Shown here: positions 30,411 through 40,057 of the stretch, piece after piece
Layout: every line of letters begins with the position of its first letter
How positions within the stretch are numbered: position 1 is the first letter of the stretch
NCBI RefSeq assembly: GCF_016743775.1
Contig: NZ_JAEQMY010000001.1
Span: forward strand, 1 to 64,000
Direction of reading: 5' to 3'
Length of the DNA: 64,000 nt
DNA from: Microvirga aerilata
GTDB taxonomy: Bacteria > Pseudomonadota > Alphaproteobacteria > Rhizobiales > Beijerinckiaceae
Made by a program: the position numbers and the translations under genes
Notes under the pieces: model-generated
What the model saw: the letters and a program-made list of their open reading frames with translations, nothing else
Told to the model about the DNA's origin: nothing
Databases searched by the model: none

Positions 30411-30439
30411 GTGACACCGCTAGGGAAGGTGATTATAAA
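30411..30439 (+). promoter_or_regulatory. Near-consensus promoter of an orphan plus-strand transcript
   Basis: GTGACA (30411-30416) and TATAAA (30434-30439) are separated by exactly 17 nt. Each matches the sigma-70 consensus at 5 and about 4 of 6 positions. The start would be near 30446. No plus-strand protein gene follows; a strong plus-strand terminator lies about 130-155 nt downstream. Confidence 0.7.
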
Positions 30440-30445
30440 CAAAAT

Positions 30446-30603
30446 CCTAACGTCATAGACCTTCAAAGGTCAGAGGTTACGGTCCGAGTTTCGGGAGGAA
30501 CAAGATCTTCAAGCGCCATCATAGGCGTTGGCATCAGAAAGCCAGAGATCAAAAATTGCCAAAAGGCAGTTCAGGCAAGGCGAAAGCCTTGCTTTTTCTT
30601 TTT
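30446..30603 (+). ncRNA. Candidate ~160-nt structured small RNA
   Basis: The transcript implied by the promoter at 30411-30439 and the terminator at 30575-30603 would fold into several local hairpins: GACCTT/AAGGTC (30458-30463 with 30466-30471) closed by TAAC/GTTA; CCGA/TCGG (30484-30487 with 30491-30494); an arm closed by GATCT/AGATC (30504-30508 with 30546-30550) that holds CGCC/GGCG; AATTGCC-AAAA-GGCAGTT (30554-30571); and the terminator. No open frame here resembles a protein, and both flanking genes are on the opposite strand. I cannot assign it to 6S, tmRNA, SRP RNA or a known Rhizobiales sRNA family. Confidence 0.6.
30575..30603 (+). terminator. Strong intrinsic terminator of the orphan transcript
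   Basis: A perfect 7-bp stem GCAAGGC/GCCTTGC with a GAAA tetraloop is followed directly by TTTTTCTTTTT on the plus strand. The minus strand has no T-run after the stem, so it does not serve the DUF1467 gene. No plus-strand protein gene precedes it. Confidence 0.88.
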
Positions 30604-30625
30604 AGGCATCCCGTTCTGCTTCCGA

Positions 30626-30961
30626 TTAAAGACCGGCCAGGGGAAACACGGCTGCGACAACCACAAGAACGACGGAAGCGACGAGCGTCGTCCAGATCGC
30701 CTTTTCCCGCAACGCGGGCAGCGTCGGGGCACCGGGTTCGCTGCCCTTGATGACCTCCCCGTCTTCCGCCTGGCTGCGGACGCCGAAGGGAAGGACGGCG
30801 AAGAGCAGGATCCACCAGATCACGAAATAAAGGGCCAAGCCGCCGGCGACGCTGAGGGCGAATGCATTGGCCGCAACGGCGACGGCCGCCGCCGAGACGA
30901 TCACGACGGCCGCGATCGTGGACAAGAGCGATCCCGCCAGATGTTTTACAAGGCTTGTCAA
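30626..30961 (-). CDS. DUF1467-family small membrane protein
   Basis: The 111-aa protein has unknown function. The conserved family core is LALYFVIWWILLFAVLPFGV, followed by a short loop with GSEPGAPTLP and a last hydrophobic segment (TTLVASVVLVVVAAVFPLAG). A further hydrophobic stretch at the N-terminus gives about three spans. I chose a TTG start at 30961 because GAGG lies 8 nt upstream and it begins 10 nt after the mce stop; family members are often shorter, so a start further inside is possible. DUF1467 genes commonly neighbour mce, rnj and proS in Rhizobiales. Confidence 0.8.
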   Translation of the reverse strand: MTSLVKHLAGSLLSTIAAVVIVSAAAVAVAANAFALSVAGGLALYFVIWWILLFAVLPFGVRSQAEDGEVIKGSEPGAPTLPALREKAIWTTLVASVVLVVVAAVFPLAGL

Positions 30962-30971
30962 CAGCTTGTCC

Positions 30972-31376
30972 TCAGGCTTGCTCGAGTTCGATGAGGGTGC
31001 CGTTGAAGTCCTTCGGGTGAAGGAAAAGCACGGGCTTCCCATGGGCCCCGATCTTCGGCTCGCCGGAGCCCAGCACCCTGGCCCCGGATTTCACAAGCCG
31101 GTCTCTCGCCTCGCCGATGTCATCTACCTCGTAGCAGACATGGTGAATGCCGCCATCCGGGTTCTTCTCCAGGAAGCGCCCGATGGGCGACTCGCCGCCC
31201 AAGGGTTCCAAGAGCTCGATCTTGGTATTGGGCAAGGTGATGAAGACGACCGTGACGCCATGCTCTTCGAGCGCCTCGGGCGCCGAAACCTCGGCACCCA
31301 GGGTGTTGCGGTAGACATCAGAGGCCGCCTCGATGTCACGCACGGCAATGGCGACGTGGTTGAGACGTCCGATCAT
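30972..31376 (-). CDS. mce: Methylmalonyl-CoA epimerase
   Basis: It interconverts the (R)- and (S)-methylmalonyl-CoA epimers in propionyl-CoA use. The 134-aa protein has the vicinal-oxygen-chelate fold: metal-binding His in RLNHVAIAV near the N-terminus, His in GGIHHVCYEV mid-protein and Glu in NGTLIELEQA at the end. It follows rnj by 28 nt and precedes the DUF1467 gene by 10 nt, so it is likely at the end of the long nuo-birA-rnj transcript. Confidence 0.95.
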   Translation of the reverse strand: MIGRLNHVAIAVRDIEAASDVYRNTLGAEVSAPEALEEHGVTVVFITLPNTKIELLEPLGGESPIGRFLEKNPDGGIHHVCYEVDDIGEARDRLVKSGARVLGSGEPKIGAHGKPVLFLHPKDFNGTLIELEQA

Positions 31377-31404
31377 GGCTGCTTCCCTCCCGAATCCGCC
31401 GTTC

Positions 31405-33078
31405 TCATGCCTCGATCACGAGCACATGACATGCGGGCTTCTTGCCCCATTCCTGGTTCACGGCAGCGCGCACGGCCCGATGAACGGCGTTCTCGACCGC
31501 TTCCGGATCACGGCGCTTGGCCTTCGACAGCCCATCGAGCAGATCGGCCACCGTATCGGCGATGATCTCGGTCATCTCCCGCCCCTGGCGGTTCTTGTCG
31601 GGCAGGCCCATGGCGTCGATCACGGGATCACCTACGAGCTCGCCCCTCTCGTCGATGGCGATGGCCACCGTGACGATGCCGGCGAAGGCCAGCTTGCGGC
31701 GCTCCGGCAGCGCCCGTTCGCCGGCGTTGATGACGATGTTGCCGTCGCGGTAGAGCCGGCCGGCCGGAATGTTGTCGACGATCTCGGCGGGGCCGGGCGC
31801 AAGGCGCACCACGGTGCCGTTCTTGGCGCGGACGACCTCGGGCACGCCCTGCTGGCGCGCGAACTTCGCATGTTCGCTCAGGTGCAGCGGTTCGCCATGA
31901 GCCGGGATGGAGATGCGCGGGCGCGTCCACTCGTACATCTGCGCCAGCTCTCCCCGGCGCGGATGGCCGGAAACGTGCACCAGCTCCGTGCGGTCGGTGA
32001 TGACCTCGATGCCTTGTTCGATGAGGCTGTTGATGATCGCTCCGACGCCCTTTTCGTTACCGGGGATTGCGCGAGACGAGAAGATCACCCGATCGCCTGC
32101 GGAGAGCGCGATGTCGGGATGCTCGTCCTGGGCAATGCGGGCGAGCGCCGCCCGCGGCTCTCCCTGCGATCCGGTTAGAATCGCCACGATCTTGTTGCGG
32201 GGTATGTAGCCGAAGTTTTCCGCGGAGCGGAACTCGGGCAGCCCTTCCAGGTATCCGCATTCCTTTGCGACGTCGACCACCCGGTCCATGGCGCGCCCCA
32301 CCACCACGACCTCGCGGCCGCATTCGCGGGCGGCCTCCGCCACGGAGCGGATGCGCGCGACGTTGGACGCGAAGGTGGTGATGGCAACCCGATGGGGCGC
32401 GTCGTTGATCAGCTGGGCCAGGTTCTTGGCCACGTCCGACTCGCTGGGGCTGACGCCCTCGCGGACCACGTTGGTGGAATCGCAGATGAGCGCAAGAACG
32501 CCCTCATCGCCCAAGGCGCGGAAAGCATCCTCAGAGGTCAGGCTGCCGAGGTAAGGCGTGTTGTCGAGCTTCCAGTCGCCCGTATGAACCACGAGACCGT
32601 GGGGGGTGCGGATCGCAAGCGCGTTCGATTCCGGGATCGAGTGGGCGACCGGCACATATTCGATGTCGAAGGGCCCGAGCTTCAGCCGCTGGCCGGGCAC
32701 GATCTCGTTCAGCTCGATCTTCGGCGCGCCGGCCTCGGAAAGGCGGCGCGTCTCCAGAAGCCCGATGGCGAATTTCGTGGCGTAGACCGGCGCCTGAAGG
32801 CTCGGCCACATCTCGACGAGAGCCCCGATATGGTCCTCATGGGCATGGGTGATGAAGATGCCGAGCAGATTGTGGCGCTCTTCCTCGATGAAGCGCAGGT
32901 CCGGGTAGACTACGTCGATGCCGGGCAGGTTCTCCTCGCCGCCGAAGCCCATGCCGCAATCGACCAGAATCCACTGGCGCTCCGTCTCCGGCCCGAAGCC
33001 GTAAAGCGCGGCGTTCATCCCGATTTCGCCAAGCCCTCCGAGGGGAAGGAAGACGAGTTCATCTTGGTGGGAAGCCAT
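31405..33078 (-). CDS. rnj: Ribonuclease J
   Basis: It is an endo- and 5'-3' exoribonuclease for mRNA decay and rRNA maturation, present in many alphaproteobacteria. The 557-aa protein has the metallo-beta-lactamase motif HAHEDH at residues 78-83, a beta-CASP domain and a C-terminal domain. The ATG overlaps the birA stop (TAATG). Cotranscription downstream of complex I and birA is common in Rhizobiales. Confidence 0.95.
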   Translation of the reverse strand: MASHQDELVFLPLGGLGEIGMNAALYGFGPETERQWILVDCGMGFGGEENLPGIDVVYPDLRFIEEERHNLLGIFITHAHEDHIGALVEMWPSLQAPVYATKFAIGLLETRRLSEAGAPKIELNEIVPGQRLKLGPFDIEYVPVAHSIPESNALAIRTPHGLVVHTGDWKLDNTPYLGSLTSEDAFRALGDEGVLALICDSTNVVREGVSPSESDVAKNLAQLINDAPHRVAITTFASNVARIRSVAEAARECGREVVVVGRAMDRVVDVAKECGYLEGLPEFRSAENFGYIPRNKIVAILTGSQGEPRAALARIAQDEHPDIALSAGDRVIFSSRAIPGNEKGVGAIINSLIEQGIEVITDRTELVHVSGHPRRGELAQMYEWTRPRISIPAHGEPLHLSEHAKFARQQGVPEVVRAKNGTVVRLAPGPAEIVDNIPAGRLYRDGNIVINAGERALPERRKLAFAGIVTVAIAIDERGELVGDPVIDAMGLPDKNRQGREMTEIIADTVADLLDGLSKAKRRDPEAVENAVHRAVRAAVNQEWGKKPACHVLVIEA

Positions 33079-33908
33079 TATTGTTCAAACCTTTTTAAGC
33101 CAGCGCCAGGCTTGGCTATATCGTGCAGCAAATTGGGGAAATAAAGGTCGCCTGCATCGATGAGTTCCATTCCATCGACGCTTTTCAGCTGCAGGCGCCC
33201 AAAACGATCGAGACCCTCGAAGACGCCCTTCTTCTCGCCGGTGGGCAGACGAAGCGTCACCTCCTGCCCGATGCCGGCAGCCCGCTCCAGCCAAAGCTGC
33301 CGGATCGCTCCGAACGGGTCCGATGCATTCATCCGGGCTGACGCGCGCCAAGCCGCGAAGGTGCGGGCGAAGGACGACGAAAGGGCTCGAAACACATCCT
33401 CCCGGCGCAAGCCAGGTTTGACGGCCTGAAGAGCGATGGCTGGATACGGCGTCCCTGTCGGCGCGAAGGCGACGTTCACGCCGCAGCCGATCACGATGGC
33501 CAGGGATCCGTCGGGCCCGATCCTGTGCCCCTCGAGGAGAAGGCCCGACACCTTGGCTCCATCGAGCAGGAGATCGTTCGGCCATTTCAGCGACAGGCGC
33601 GGAGCCCTAAGGCCAGTGACCGACTCGACGGCTTCATGCAGGGCGAGCCCTGCCACGAAGCCGAGCTGCGGCGCAGCCGCCGTGTCGCAGGGATCGATCA
33701 GGAGAAGGCTGGAGTAAAGGTTGCCTTTCGGGGACGCCCATTGCCGGCCGTGCCTTCCCCTCCCCGCCAGCTGCTCGTCGGCCACGATCCAGAGCTGTCC
33801 CGGATCGCCGGCCCGAGCGGCCTGCAGGGCGTCGTCGTTCGTCGAGTTTGTCGCCTCGAGCGAGAGAAGCCGGTAGCCGGCGGACTCGGTCTCGGGCGAC
33901 AGGTTCAC
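33078..33908 (-). CDS. birA: Biotin--[acetyl-CoA-carboxylase] ligase, catalytic domain only
   Basis: It attaches biotin to carboxylase carrier proteins. The 276-aa protein has the nucleotide-binding motif GRGRHGRQW near residues 49-57 and KWPNDLLLDGAKVSGLLLE. The N-terminal winged helix of the bifunctional E. coli BirA is missing, so this enzyme is not expected to repress biotin genes. I set the start at a GTG (33906-33908) 2 nt after the nuoN stop, because upstream residues are not homologous. Confidence 0.93.
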   Translation of the reverse strand: MNLSPETESAGYRLLSLEATNSTNDDALQAARAGDPGQLWIVADEQLAGRGRHGRQWASPKGNLYSSLLLIDPCDTAAAPQLGFVAGLALHEAVESVTGLRAPRLSLKWPNDLLLDGAKVSGLLLEGHRIGPDGSLAIVIGCGVNVAFAPTGTPYPAIALQAVKPGLRREDVFRALSSSFARTFAAWRASARMNASDPFGAIRQLWLERAAGIGQEVTLRLPTGEKKGVFEGLDRFGRLQLKSVDGMELIDAGDLYFPNLLHDIAKPGAGLKRFEQ

Positions 33909-33910
33909 GA

Positions 33911-35350
33911 TCAGAACAGGGAGCGCGCGGCAGCACCTGCGGCGGCCACCAGAGGAGCCGGAACGATGCCGAAGAGCACGACGAAGATGCTGCACAGGGC
34001 GAGCACGAGCTTAACGCCCGCAGGCATCGAGTCGTAGCGCTCGGCCGGCTCGTCGAAATACATCACCTTCACGATGCGCAGGTAGTAATAGGCACCGATC
34101 ACGCTGGTCACCACGCCGATGACCGCAAGAGCCACGAGATCCGCCTCGATGGCCGCGGTGAACACGGCGAACTTGGCGAAGAAGCCCGCAAGCGGCGGGA
34201 TGCCGGCCAGGGAGAACATCATCATGCCGAGGCAGAAGGCGATGACCGGATGGGTGCGCGAAAGGCCGGAGAGATCGTCGACCGTGTCGAACATCACGTT
34301 GCCGCGGCGCAGGCTGAGGATGCATGCGAAGGCGCCGAGCGTCATCGCCAGATAGATCGCCATGTAGACGGCGACGCCCTGGATCCCCTCCACGGTGCCG
34401 GTGGCAAGGCCGATCAGCGCATAGCCTACGTTGCCGATGGAGGAATAGGCCATCAGGCGCTTGATGTTGCGCTGGCCGATCGCCGCGAAGGAGCCAAGCG
34501 CCATCGATGCGATGGAGATGAAGACGATGATCTGCTGCCACTGGCCCAGGATGCCCGGGAAGGCATCGATGAAGACGCGGGTGGCCATGGCCATGCCGGC
34601 CATCTTGGGCGCCGCGGCGAAGAACGCCGTCACCGGCGTGGGCGAGCCCTCGTAGACGTCCGGCGTCCACATGTGGAACGGCACGGCTGAGATCTTGAAG
34701 GCGATGCCTGCCGACACGAACACGAGGCCCACGATGGCGCCGATGCCCACATTGCCCTGGAGAACCGAGGCGATGACCGGGAAAGACACGCTGCCCGTGA
34801 ACCCGTAGACCAGCGAAGCGCCGTAGAGCAGCATGCCGGAGGAGAGCGCGCCGAGCACGAAGTACTTCAGGCCGGCCTCCGTCGAGCGCACGTTGTCACG
34901 GTCGAAAGCCGCGATCACGTAGGACGACAGGCTGAGCAGCTCGAGGCCGAGATAGAGGGCGATCAGGTCGTTCGCCGAGATCACCATCATCATGCCGATG
35001 GTGGAGAGCACGATCAGGATCGGGTACTCGAAACGGCTGATGCCCTCGCGGCGCATGTAGTCCAGGGAGAGGATGACGCCGCCCGCAGATGCAAGGAGCG
35101 TGAGCGCCTTCATGAACTTGGCGAACCCGTCCACGACGAAGGAGCCGCCCATGGTCTCGACGCGCTCGGAAGGGAGCATCAGGACGGCCACGAAGGTGAC
35201 CGCCAGAAGCGCAAGCGCGATGATGTTCATGCCGTAGCCCGGGCGCTCGCCGCGAATGGCGCCGAACAGGACCAGGATGAGGGCACCCGCCGCCAGAAGG
35301 ATTTCCGGCAGGACGGGACCAAAGGCGGGAATGACGAAGGCGGAGTTCAT
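33911..35350 (-). CDS. nuoN: NADH-quinone oxidoreductase subunit N
   Basis: It is an antiporter-like proton-pumping membrane subunit of complex I, 479 aa with about 14 spans. The core motif of the proton_antipo_M family is visible (GLELLSLSSYVIAAFDRDN, FKISAVPFHMWTPDVYEG). The ATG at 35350 follows a GAGGTCACG site; an in-frame ATG at 35371 is an alternative. It is the last gene of the nuo set. Confidence 0.96.
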   Translation of the reverse strand: MNSAFVIPAFGPVLPEILLAAGALILVLFGAIRGERPGYGMNIIALALLAVTFVAVLMLPSERVETMGGSFVVDGFAKFMKALTLLASAGGVILSLDYMRREGISRFEYPILIVLSTIGMMMVISANDLIALYLGLELLSLSSYVIAAFDRDNVRSTEAGLKYFVLGALSSGMLLYGASLVYGFTGSVSFPVIASVLQGNVGIGAIVGLVFVSAGIAFKISAVPFHMWTPDVYEGSPTPVTAFFAAAPKMAGMAMATRVFIDAFPGILGQWQQIIVFISIASMALGSFAAIGQRNIKRLMAYSSIGNVGYALIGLATGTVEGIQGVAVYMAIYLAMTLGAFACILSLRRGNVMFDTVDDLSGLSRTHPVIAFCLGMMMFSLAGIPPLAGFFAKFAVFTAAIEADLVALAVIGVVTSVIGAYYYLRIVKVMYFDEPAERYDSMPAGVKLVLALCSIFVVLFGIVPAPLVAAAGAAARSLF

Positions 35351-35357
35351 CGTGACC

Positions 35358-36869
35358 TCAGTGTGCGGCAACAGCGGCCGTTTTCACGGTGGCGAGCGCG
35401 GCCTGGACATTGTTCATGAGCGCATCGGTCGGCGCCGCAAAGGCGTCGAGGATGGGTCCGGGCTGTACGCCGTAATAGATGATGAGAAGGATCAGGGGCG
35501 CGAAGGTGATGATCTCGCGGCGGTTCAGATCCTTGATGCCCTGGAGCGCCGGCTTGTCGAGTTCCCCGTAGACCACCCGGCGGTAGAGCCAGAGGGCATA
35601 GCCGGCGGACAGGATCACGCCCGTGGTGGCGAAGAACGCCACCCAGGTGTTGGACCGGAAGGCGCCCATCAGGGTCAGGAACTCACCGACGAAGCCCGAG
35701 GTGCCCGGAAGCGCCACGTTGGCCATGGTCAGGATCAGGAACACCACCGCGTAAAGCGGCATCCGGTTCACGAGGCCCCCATAGGCCTTGATCTCGCGGG
35801 TGTGCATCCGGTCGTAGATGACGCCGACGGAGAGGAAGAGCGCACCCGAGATGAGGCCGTGGGAGATCATGGTAAACATGGCGCCCTGAATCCCCTGCGG
35901 GTTCAGGCTGAACAGCCCCATGGTGACGAAGCCCATATGCGCCACGGAGGAGTAGGCGATGAGCTTCTTGATGTCCTCCTGCATCAGGGCGACCAGGGAG
36001 GTGTAGACGATCGCAATGACCGAGAGGGCGAAGACCAGCGGCGCGAAATAGACCGAGGCGTCCGGGAACATGGGGAGCGACACCCGGATGAAGCCGTAGC
36101 CGCCCATCTTCAGCAGCACGCCCGCCAGGATGACCGAGCCCGCCGTCGGCGCTTCCACGTGCGCGTCGGGGAGCCAGGTGTGCACCGGCCACATGGGCAT
36201 CTTCACCGCAAACGACGCGAAGAAGGCAAGCCAGAGCCAGGTCTGGAGGTTTGCCGGGAACTTGTGGGCCAGCAGCGTCGGGATGTCCGTGGTGCCGGCG
36301 GCCCAGTACATGGCCATGATGGCCAGCAGCATCAGCACCGAGCCGAGCAGCGTGTAGAGGAAGAACTTGAAGCTGGCGTAGATGCGCCGCTTGCCGCCCC
36401 AGATACCGATGATGAGGAACATCGGAATGAGGCCTGCCTCGAAGAACAGGTAGAAGAGCACCAGGTCGAGGGCGGAGAACACGCCGATCATGGTGGTCTC
36501 GAGCACCAGGAATGCGACGAAATACTCCTTCACCCGGTGCCCGATCGACTCCCACGAGGCCAGGATGCAGAACGGCATCAGGAAGGTGGTGAGCAGGATC
36601 AGCGGCATGGAGAAGCCGTCGACGCCGAGCTTGAACCGGATCGTCTCGGTGAGCCAGGCATGGCTTTCGACGAGCTGGAACGAGGCGGTTGCCGTGTCGA
36701 AGCGCCCCCAGGCGACCAGCGACAGGAGGAAGGTTGCAATTGTCGTGGCCAGCGCAGCCCAGCGGGCGTTGGAGCGAGCAGCCTCGCTGTCGCCGCGCAG
36801 GGTCAGGATGAAGGCCGCCCCGACTAGGGGGAGGACCAGAAGGCCGGAGAGAATGCCGAAGCCGAGCAT
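35358..36869 (-). CDS. nuoM: NADH-quinone oxidoreductase subunit M
   Basis: It is a proton-pumping antiporter-like subunit of complex I, 503 aa. Key features are [20 protein letters not shown] with the conserved Glu, and [20 protein letters not shown] with the channel His/Lys region. The ATG at 36869 overlaps the nuoL stop (TGATG). Frame extension upstream lies within nuoL and is not real. Confidence 0.97.
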   Translation of the reverse strand: MLGFGILSGLLVLPLVGAAFILTLRGDSEAARSNARWAALATTIATFLLSLVAWGRFDTATASFQLVESHAWLTETIRFKLGVDGFSMPLILLTTFLMPFCILASWESIGHRVKEYFVAFLVLETTMIGVFSALDLVLFYLFFEAGLIPMFLIIGIWGGKRRIYASFKFFLYTLLGSVLMLLAIMAMYWAAGTTDIPTLLAHKFPANLQTWLWLAFFASFAVKMPMWPVHTWLPDAHVEAPTAGSVILAGVLLKMGGYGFIRVSLPMFPDASVYFAPLVFALSVIAIVYTSLVALMQEDIKKLIAYSSVAHMGFVTMGLFSLNPQGIQGAMFTMISHGLISGALFLSVGVIYDRMHTREIKAYGGLVNRMPLYAVVFLILTMANVALPGTSGFVGEFLTLMGAFRSNTWVAFFATTGVILSAGYALWLYRRVVYGELDKPALQGIKDLNRREIITFAPLILLIIYYGVQPGPILDAFAAPTDALMNNVQAALATVKTAAVAAH

Positions 36870-38899
36870 CAGTGGGCTCCCCTGAAGAGATAGAAGGTCA
36901 CGAGAGCCGCAACGCCGATCAGCATGGCGAAAGCGTAGTGGTAGACATAGCCGGTCTGAACCCGCACCACGCCGCGCGTCACGTCCATGACGCGGGCGGA
37001 GATGCCGTCGGGCCCGAGCCCGTCGATGATGCGCTGGTCGCCCGTGCGCCAGAAGAAGCGGCCGATCCACATGGCCGAGCGCACGAACAGGAGGTCGTAG
37101 AGCTCGTCGAAGTACCACTTGTTCAGGAGGAAGCGGTAGAGGACCGGATGCTCGGCGGCGAGTTGGGCCGGCTTCTTGGCGTCGATCATGTACATGTAGA
37201 CCGCGAGCACGAAGCCGAGGATCATCATCACGGTCGGCAGGAGCGGCACCCAGCCCGGGAGATGGTGCATCTCCTCCAGGATGTGGTTCTCAGGCCGGGT
37301 GAACAGGGCACCCTTCCAGAAATCCGCATAACCTTCGCCGATGAAGGCGCCGTGGAACACGATGCCGGCAACCACGGCGCCGATGGCAAGCACCACCAGC
37401 GGCAGCAGCATCACGAGCGGGCTCTCGTGGGGGGTATGGTCCCCATGATGGCCATGCTCATGCTGGGCATGGGTGGCCGGCTCCACATCGTGGCTGTGGC
37501 CGTCATGCTCCACGCCCTCATGGTGGCCATGGGCATGGTGATCCGCGTTCGACCAGCGCGCCGTGCCCTCGAAGGTGAGGAAGAACAGGCGCCAGGAGTA
37601 GAACGAGGTCATGAAGGCTGCGATCACGGTGGCCAGGAACGCGAAGGTGCCCGCCGTGGAATGGGACGCATAGGCCGCCTCGATGATGGCGTCCTTGGAA
37701 TAGTAGCCCGCCGTGAAGGGGAAGCCGGTGAGCGCGAGCGTGCCGATCGCCATCATCGCCGTGGTGACGGGGATGTAGCGGCGAAGCGCGCCCATGTTCC
37801 GCATGTCCTGCTCATGGTGCATGGCATGGATGACGGAGCCGGCGCCCAGGAACAGCAGGGCCTTGAAGAAGGCGTGCGTGAACAGGTGGAACACGCCCGC
37901 GCTGTAGGCTCCGACGCCGAGGCCCACGAACATGTAGCCGAGCTGCGAGCAGGTCGAGTAGGCGATCACGCGCTTGATGTCGTTCTGAACCAAGCCGATG
38001 GTCGCGGCGAAGAAGGCCGTGATGCCGCCGATCACGGTGACCACCGTGAGAGCCGCAGGCGCATATTCGAAGACCGGCGACAGGCGCGCGACCATGAACA
38101 CGCCGGCTGTCACCATGGTGGCGGCGTGGATGAGCGCGGAGACCGGAGTCGGGCCCTCCATCGCGTCCGGCAGCCAGGTATGGAGCAGGAACTGCGCCGA
38201 CTTGCCCATGGCGCCCATGAAGAGCAGCAGGCAGGCGATGGTCAGGGCATGCCACTCGATGCCGAGGAAGTGGAAGTTGGCGTTCGCCAGCTCCGCCGCG
38301 CGGGGGAAGATCTGGTCGAAGGTGACGCCGTTGAACAGGACGAACAGGGTGAAGATGCCGAGCAGGAAGCCGAAATCGCCGACGCGGTTGACGATGAAGG
38401 CCTTCATGGCCGCCGCATTGGCGGAGTCCTTCTGGTACCAGAAGCCGATGAGCAGGTAGCTCGCAAGGCCCACCCCTTCCCAGCCGAAGAACATCTGGAC
38501 CAGGTTGTCGGCGGTCACCAGCATGAGCATGGCGAAGGTGAACAGCGACAGATACGCGAAGAAGCGCGGGCGGTGCGGGTCCTCGTGCATGTAGCCGATG
38601 GAGTAGAGATGGACGAGGGCCGAGACCGTGTTCACCACCACCAGCATCATGGCGGTGAGCGTGTCGATCCGGAACGCCCAGTCGACCACCAGGTCGCCGA
38701 CCGACATCCACTGGGCCACCTGGACCCGGGTCGCGCCGTCGCCGAAGCCCACCTGGATGAAGGACACCCAGGACAGGACGGCCGCCACGAAGAGCAGCGC
38801 CGTGGTGACGATCTCGCTCGGCCGGGGGCCGAGCAGGCGGCCGAACAGGCCTGCGATGAGGAAGCCGACGAGCGGCAGGAAGACGATTGCGTGATACAT
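36869..38899 (-). CDS. nuoL: NADH-quinone oxidoreductase subunit L with histidine-rich loop
   Basis: It is the distal proton-pumping subunit of complex I with the long lateral helix. The 676-aa protein has the antiporter core [20 protein letters not shown] and [20 protein letters not shown]. An unusual hydrophilic insert at about residues 451-491 holds 15 His in 43 residues; similar His-rich loops occur in NuoL of some Rhizobiales. It could bind metal ions, which is unproven. The gene follows nuoK after an 85-bp gap containing a palindromic repeat. Confidence 0.97.
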   Translation of the reverse strand: MYHAIVFLPLVGFLIAGLFGRLLGPRPSEIVTTALLFVAAVLSWVSFIQVGFGDGATRVQVAQWMSVGDLVVDWAFRIDTLTAMMLVVVNTVSALVHLYSIGYMHEDPHRPRFFAYLSLFTFAMLMLVTADNLVQMFFGWEGVGLASYLLIGFWYQKDSANAAAMKAFIVNRVGDFGFLLGIFTLFVLFNGVTFDQIFPRAAELANANFHFLGIEWHALTIACLLLFMGAMGKSAQFLLHTWLPDAMEGPTPVSALIHAATMVTAGVFMVARLSPVFEYAPAALTVVTVIGGITAFFAATIGLVQNDIKRVIAYSTCSQLGYMFVGLGVGAYSAGVFHLFTHAFFKALLFLGAGSVIHAMHHEQDMRNMGALRRYIPVTTAMMAIGTLALTGFPFTAGYYSKDAIIEAAYASHSTAGTFAFLATVIAAFMTSFYSWRLFFLTFEGTARWSNADHHAHGHHEGVEHDGHSHDVEPATHAQHEHGHHGDHTPHESPLVMLLPLVVLAIGAVVAGIVFHGAFIGEGYADFWKGALFTRPENHILEEMHHLPGWVPLLPTVMMILGFVLAVYMYMIDAKKPAQLAAEHPVLYRFLLNKWYFDELYDLLFVRSAMWIGRFFWRTGDQRIIDGLGPDGISARVMDVTRGVVRVQTGYVYHYAFAMLIGVAALVTFYLFRGAH

Positions 38900-38936
38900 G
38901 TTCGTTTACTTCGCCGATCGGGCTTGGCTCATGGCC

Positions 38937-38982
38937 GCATGATTGTGTTCAGAAAACCGGTGCCCACTTTTCTGAATCATGC
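38937..38982. repeat. Palindromic intergenic repeat (Rhizobiales type) inside the nuo operon
   Basis: The arms GCATGATT (38937-38944) and AATCATGC (38975-38982) are complementary, with inner AGAAAA/TTTTCT arms around GTGGGCACCGG-like sequence. The core, a gap flanked by CCGGTTTTC and GAAAAGTGGG, is the well-known dispersed palindrome of Bradyrhizobium and Methylobacterium relatives (recalled, not searched). It sits between nuoK and nuoL. Confidence 0.75.
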
Positions 38983-38984
38983 CC

Positions 38985-39293
38985 CTAGCCCCTCATCATA
39001 TTGACGTCCTCAACCGCGATGGAGCCGCGGTTGCGGAAGAAGACCACCAGGATGGCAAGGCCGATGGCCGCCTCCGCCGCCGCGACCGTGAGGATCAGCA
39101 GGGCGAAGACCTGGCCGACGATGTCGTTCAGGTGGGTCGAGAAAGCGACCATGTTGATGTTCACCGCGAGCAGGATCAGCTCGATGGACATCAGGATGAC
39201 GATCACGTTCTTGCGGTTGACGAAGATCCCGAACACCCCGAGCGTGAACAGCACGGCGGCGACGGTGAGATAATGGCCCAGTCCGATAACCAT
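38985..39293 (-). CDS. nuoK: NADH-quinone oxidoreductase subunit K
   Basis: It is a small membrane subunit of complex I, 102 aa with three spans. The two conserved membrane glutamates are in [11 protein letters not shown] and [11 protein letters not shown]. It begins [16 protein letters not shown] and lies 11 nt after nuoJ. Confidence 0.97.
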   Translation of the reverse strand: MVIGLGHYLTVAAVLFTLGVFGIFVNRKNVIVILMSIELILLAVNINMVAFSTHLNDIVGQVFALLILTVAAAEAAIGLAILVVFFRNRGSIAVEDVNMMRG

Positions 39294-39304
39294 CGCGCGC
39301 CTCC

Positions 39305-39919
39305 TTAAATGCCCTGGCGGAAGGGAACCTTCCGCACCTCGACGGCAGTGTCCTGCGTCCGGTTGTTCTGCATGGTGATGTTCTGGCGCCGCACGCCCAC
39401 GCGCTCGCGCAGGGTCAGCACGATGGCGCCGATCATGGCGACCAGCAGGATCAGGCCGGCCGCTTGGAAGAAGTAGAAGTAGCGGGTGTAGAGCACCTGG
39501 CCGAGGGCCTCGGTGTTGGTCATCACGTCCGGGGCCGGGATCGGAACGCCCGGCGAACGAACCAGGGCGGGATCGACCGCATAGGCGCCGACCACCAGGA
39601 CGAGCTCCAGCAGGAAGATCACGCCGATCAGCCCGCCGACCGGCAGATACTGGAGGAACCCTTGGCGGAGCGCCGCGAAGTCCACATCGAGCATCATGAC
39701 CACGAAGAGGAAGAGCACCGCGACCGCGCCCACATAGACGATGACCAGGATCATCGCCAGGAACTCGGCTCCCATGAGCAGGAACAACCCCGCCGCATTG
39801 ACGAAGGCCAGGATCAGGAACAGCACCGACTGCACGGGATTGCGGGAGGCAATCACCATGAAGCCGGAGGCGACCGTGATCGTCGCGAACAGATAGAAGA
39901 AGGCGGCGGTAACCGTCAT
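39305..39919 (-). CDS. nuoJ: NADH-quinone oxidoreductase subunit J
   Basis: It is a membrane subunit of complex I that contains the pi-bulge helix coupling quinone reduction to proton movement. It has 204 aa and five spans, with [20 protein letters not shown] and [20 protein letters not shown]. The open frame continues to a TTG at 39931, but the ATG at 39919 ([15 protein letters not shown]) is the better start. A 126-bp gap separates it from nuoI. Confidence 0.95.
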   Translation of the reverse strand: MTVTAAFFYLFATITVASGFMVIASRNPVQSVLFLILAFVNAAGLFLLMGAEFLAMILVIVYVGAVAVLFLFVVMMLDVDFAALRQGFLQYLPVGGLIGVIFLLELVLVVGAYAVDPALVRSPGVPIPAPDVMTNTEALGQVLYTRYFYFFQAAGLILLVAMIGAIVLTLRERVGVRRQNITMQNNRTQDTAVEVRKVPFRQGI

Positions 39920-40057
39920 GCTCAAGCTCAAGCCGCCCTCGGCGGCCCCTTCCGACGTGGCCCGGGAGAATCCAAGGGCCAGTCTATAAATTCCGAATCC
40001 CGCCGGGACAACCCGCCGGGCCTGTTTGCCCCCTGCCCTTGTCGGGCCGGGAGTGGC

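Noticed and set aside
30570..30610. 12-codon minus-strand frame MPKKKKQGFRLA
   Set aside because: It arises from the terminator's A-run and stem; too short and without a clear binding site.
30386..30994. 202-codon plus-strand frame over the sRNA and DUF1467 genes
   Set aside because: It spans the strong terminator at 30575-30603 and is antisense to DUF1467; low-quality composition.
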